A stretch of DNA of 64,000 nucleotides from Magicicada septendecula (lineage: Eukaryota > Arthropoda > Insecta > Hemiptera > Cicadidae). The position numbers were made by a program, and so were the translations under genes. This document shows, one piece after another, positions 62,341-64,000 of this stretch. The stretch lies in contig CM068367.1 in assembly GCA_034769895.1 (NCBI GenBank), positions 115,924,573 to 115,988,572 of the forward strand, read 5' to 3'. Position 1 is the stretch's first letter. Each line of letters begins with the position of its first letter. The notes beneath the pieces are model-generated. The model was given only the letters and a program-made list of their open reading frames with translations, did not search any database and was not told the origin of the DNA.

Positions 62341-62689
62341 GTATAAAATTACAAGGACAAACGCAAACACCACACGCTATGAATCATAGAGCACTGTGCG
62401 TGATTGCAACGGCCCAGCGTTGCACATGTCTACACATATCAGCTGACTGACGCTAACTGCTGGTGTACCAAGTCATGTGTAATACATATGTATTTAGTTT
62501 ACTCGGTTTGCTTCTTGCCTTCGAATTGAATAAAGTCAAAACTAACAAAAAAAAACTAGACATTGGTTGCTTGCAAAAAAAGCTCAGATTAATTTATTTC
62601 ATGGATTATTGTTTCGTAGATTAAACGGGGGTAAGGAAACTTAATTCTGTTCTTTGGAGTGGAAAAGTAACCCAACAAAACCAAGCAGG
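62341..62689. other. No recognised feature
   Basis: Mixed DNA with no frame, repeat or motif I can name. Confidence 0.25.
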
Positions 62690-62985
62690 TTATTTGCTCT
62701 CCATCTTAGAAAGTATTGCCACCTACAGCTCCGAAACTTGAGTGATAAATCAAAGAAACTCTGAAAGGCTCCTCAACAGTGGAAATGGACTTCTGGAGAA
62801 GGTTTTGTGGGGGGTCCAGGCTCCAGTTGGTTGAAAATAAAGATATCATGAGGCAAATGTGTGTTAACAAAGCAATTCTAGATACCATAAATATAAAGCA
62901 CCTCGATGACATGACTGTGTGAAGCCGATGCCTAAAAACCGTTGCCATCCAAAAAGCTGGGTTATTTAACTTCGTCTGTAAAAGC
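62690..62985 (+). pseudogene. Decayed LINE (family F) fragment
   Basis: Across shifting frames the strand reads a YSSET-like box, VEMDFWRRFCGGS, VENKDIMRQMCVN and KAILDTINIKHL. These correspond to the EMDFWRR...NEDIR block of another insect LINE family. No tail is visible. Confidence 0.6.
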
Positions 62986-64000
62986 TTAACAATTTGTGTG
63001 AAAGTGTGTGCATATTGTAACATGACAAATGGTATGACATAAAACCATGTAAGATTTGCAAGAATAAACGAATGAGAAGCTGTACAATAAAAAAAAAACA
63101 AGTAATAAATAAAAGAATGATAGCATAACACTAAAGACTATATTTGACAGACTCTAACTATGACTGACTATACCCAAATGTTTAGGTAAGGTGATGGAGA
63201 AAGATAAAAACAAAATAAAATGAACTATGAAGGAATATTCGAGACCAGATACCATATTTCCAGTAAATTATAATTTGTAATGACCATATAAAAATACAAA
63301 CTAATGAGTAGGGTAAAAACTTATAAACTTAGTATATAATAAGTAGTAAATAACGATGTAATGAAATGATAGAAAGGGTAAATGAACCAATATAATAATA
63401 ATAATAAAATAAGAAGTTTATGTGTTTATTATCAGTAGGTCAAGGGGAGAATGCTGATAAATGTAAAATGTTAAATTGCATTATTAGGTGATGATTTTAA
63501 AATAATCATAGGTCATCTACAAGTACTATGTTCAATATTATTGTTTAAAACTGCTCAGTTATATTATAATATTTAATTATTTATGTTCATAAAGTTATTT
63601 GTAAAAGTTAAGACTAATAGACAATACATAATCAGTTGTATTAAAGTTAGACCAAAGAAATTAGGTATTTTGTCTATAAGTAAAAGATTATATTGTTTTG
63701 TAACGTTTAGAAACCAACATGTTGTATTTTAAATAATTATGTTAATTTGTTCATGTAGAAGGTATTAAAACAACACTATAAAGATTATTTGTTAGAATAA
63801 GTGTAGGCATAGACTTTCAGACATGTTAGCTGCTAGGACTATATATAAAAACTAGAAAATTGTAAATTTTAAAGTATAACAGCAAGGTTTATTGAAATAA
63901 TGAATGTAATATGAATAGGTTTAATGATATTAGTCTGCACAACAAAAATGTATTCGAAATAAGTATTATAACATTAATTATTAAGAAAATTAAGTGGTAA
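62986..64000. other. Anonymous AT-rich DNA to the window end
   Basis: There are A-rich runs and an ATAATAATAATAA tract at 63393-63406. No coding signal or recognisable element end. Confidence 0.3.

Overview
The window looks like a repeat-dense, AT-rich arthropod (most likely insect) nuclear genome. It has no bacterial-type gene packing. It carries many 5'-truncated LINE reverse-transcriptase tails, mariner, hAT and pogo/Tigger remnants, a Penelope-like fragment, long (GT)n, (CT)n and (GAA)n microsatellites, and one nearly intact Ty3/gypsy retrotransposon. A large-genome polyneopteran such as a cockroach or termite is my guess from the LINE C-terminal protein style and the frequent TAGGCCTA strings. 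That guess is inference only.

Layout. 1-3.6 kb: mariner remnant (minus strand), LINE fragment, AT-rich DNA. 3.59-5.2 kb: the one convincing host gene piece, a first coding exon on the minus strand that encodes the start of a natriuretic-peptide-receptor-like (ANF_receptor) extracellular domain and ends at a clean splice donor; the rest of the gene would lie left of the window. 5.2-24.9 kb: a graveyard of LINE fragments from several families, a long-armed foldback element, a 645-bp hAT remnant with 8-bp target duplication sitting inside another repeat, a pogo/Tigger MITE, and a few GC-richer blocks I cannot assign. 24.94-34.30 kb: a complete gypsy-type element, with 2,017-bp LTRs under 1% different by eye, a 4-bp ATAT target duplication, gag, pol (protease, RT, RNase H, integrase) and no env. 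34.3-46.5 kb: small hairpin and TIR elements, tandem-repeat-bearing elements and mostly anonymous sequence. 46.5-48.0 kb: a minus-strand LINE with a huge (GAA)n tail, then a Helitron-like N-terminal ORF with its own AATAAA. 48-64 kb: microsatellites, a foldback element, another LINE with a 261-bp GGA/GAA tail, a 3-kb inverted-repeat structure holding Penelope-like RT and a nested element with 128-bp tandem repeats, and a LINE copy with a tandemly duplicated 3' end.

How the parts work together. Only the gypsy element forms a coherent genetic unit. Gag is followed by pol in the -1 frame. At the junction the sequence shows a canonical GGGAAAC slippery heptamer in the right frame, a 7-nt spacer, and an 8-bp stem plus a second helix compatible with an H-type pseudoknot. 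The LTR 3' end contains two extra copies of the LTR-end/primer-binding-site module, suggesting that the LTR boundary has moved during the element's history. Pol carries a single-base break between RT and RNase H. Everything else is decayed or anonymous, and no system of cooperating host genes is visible.
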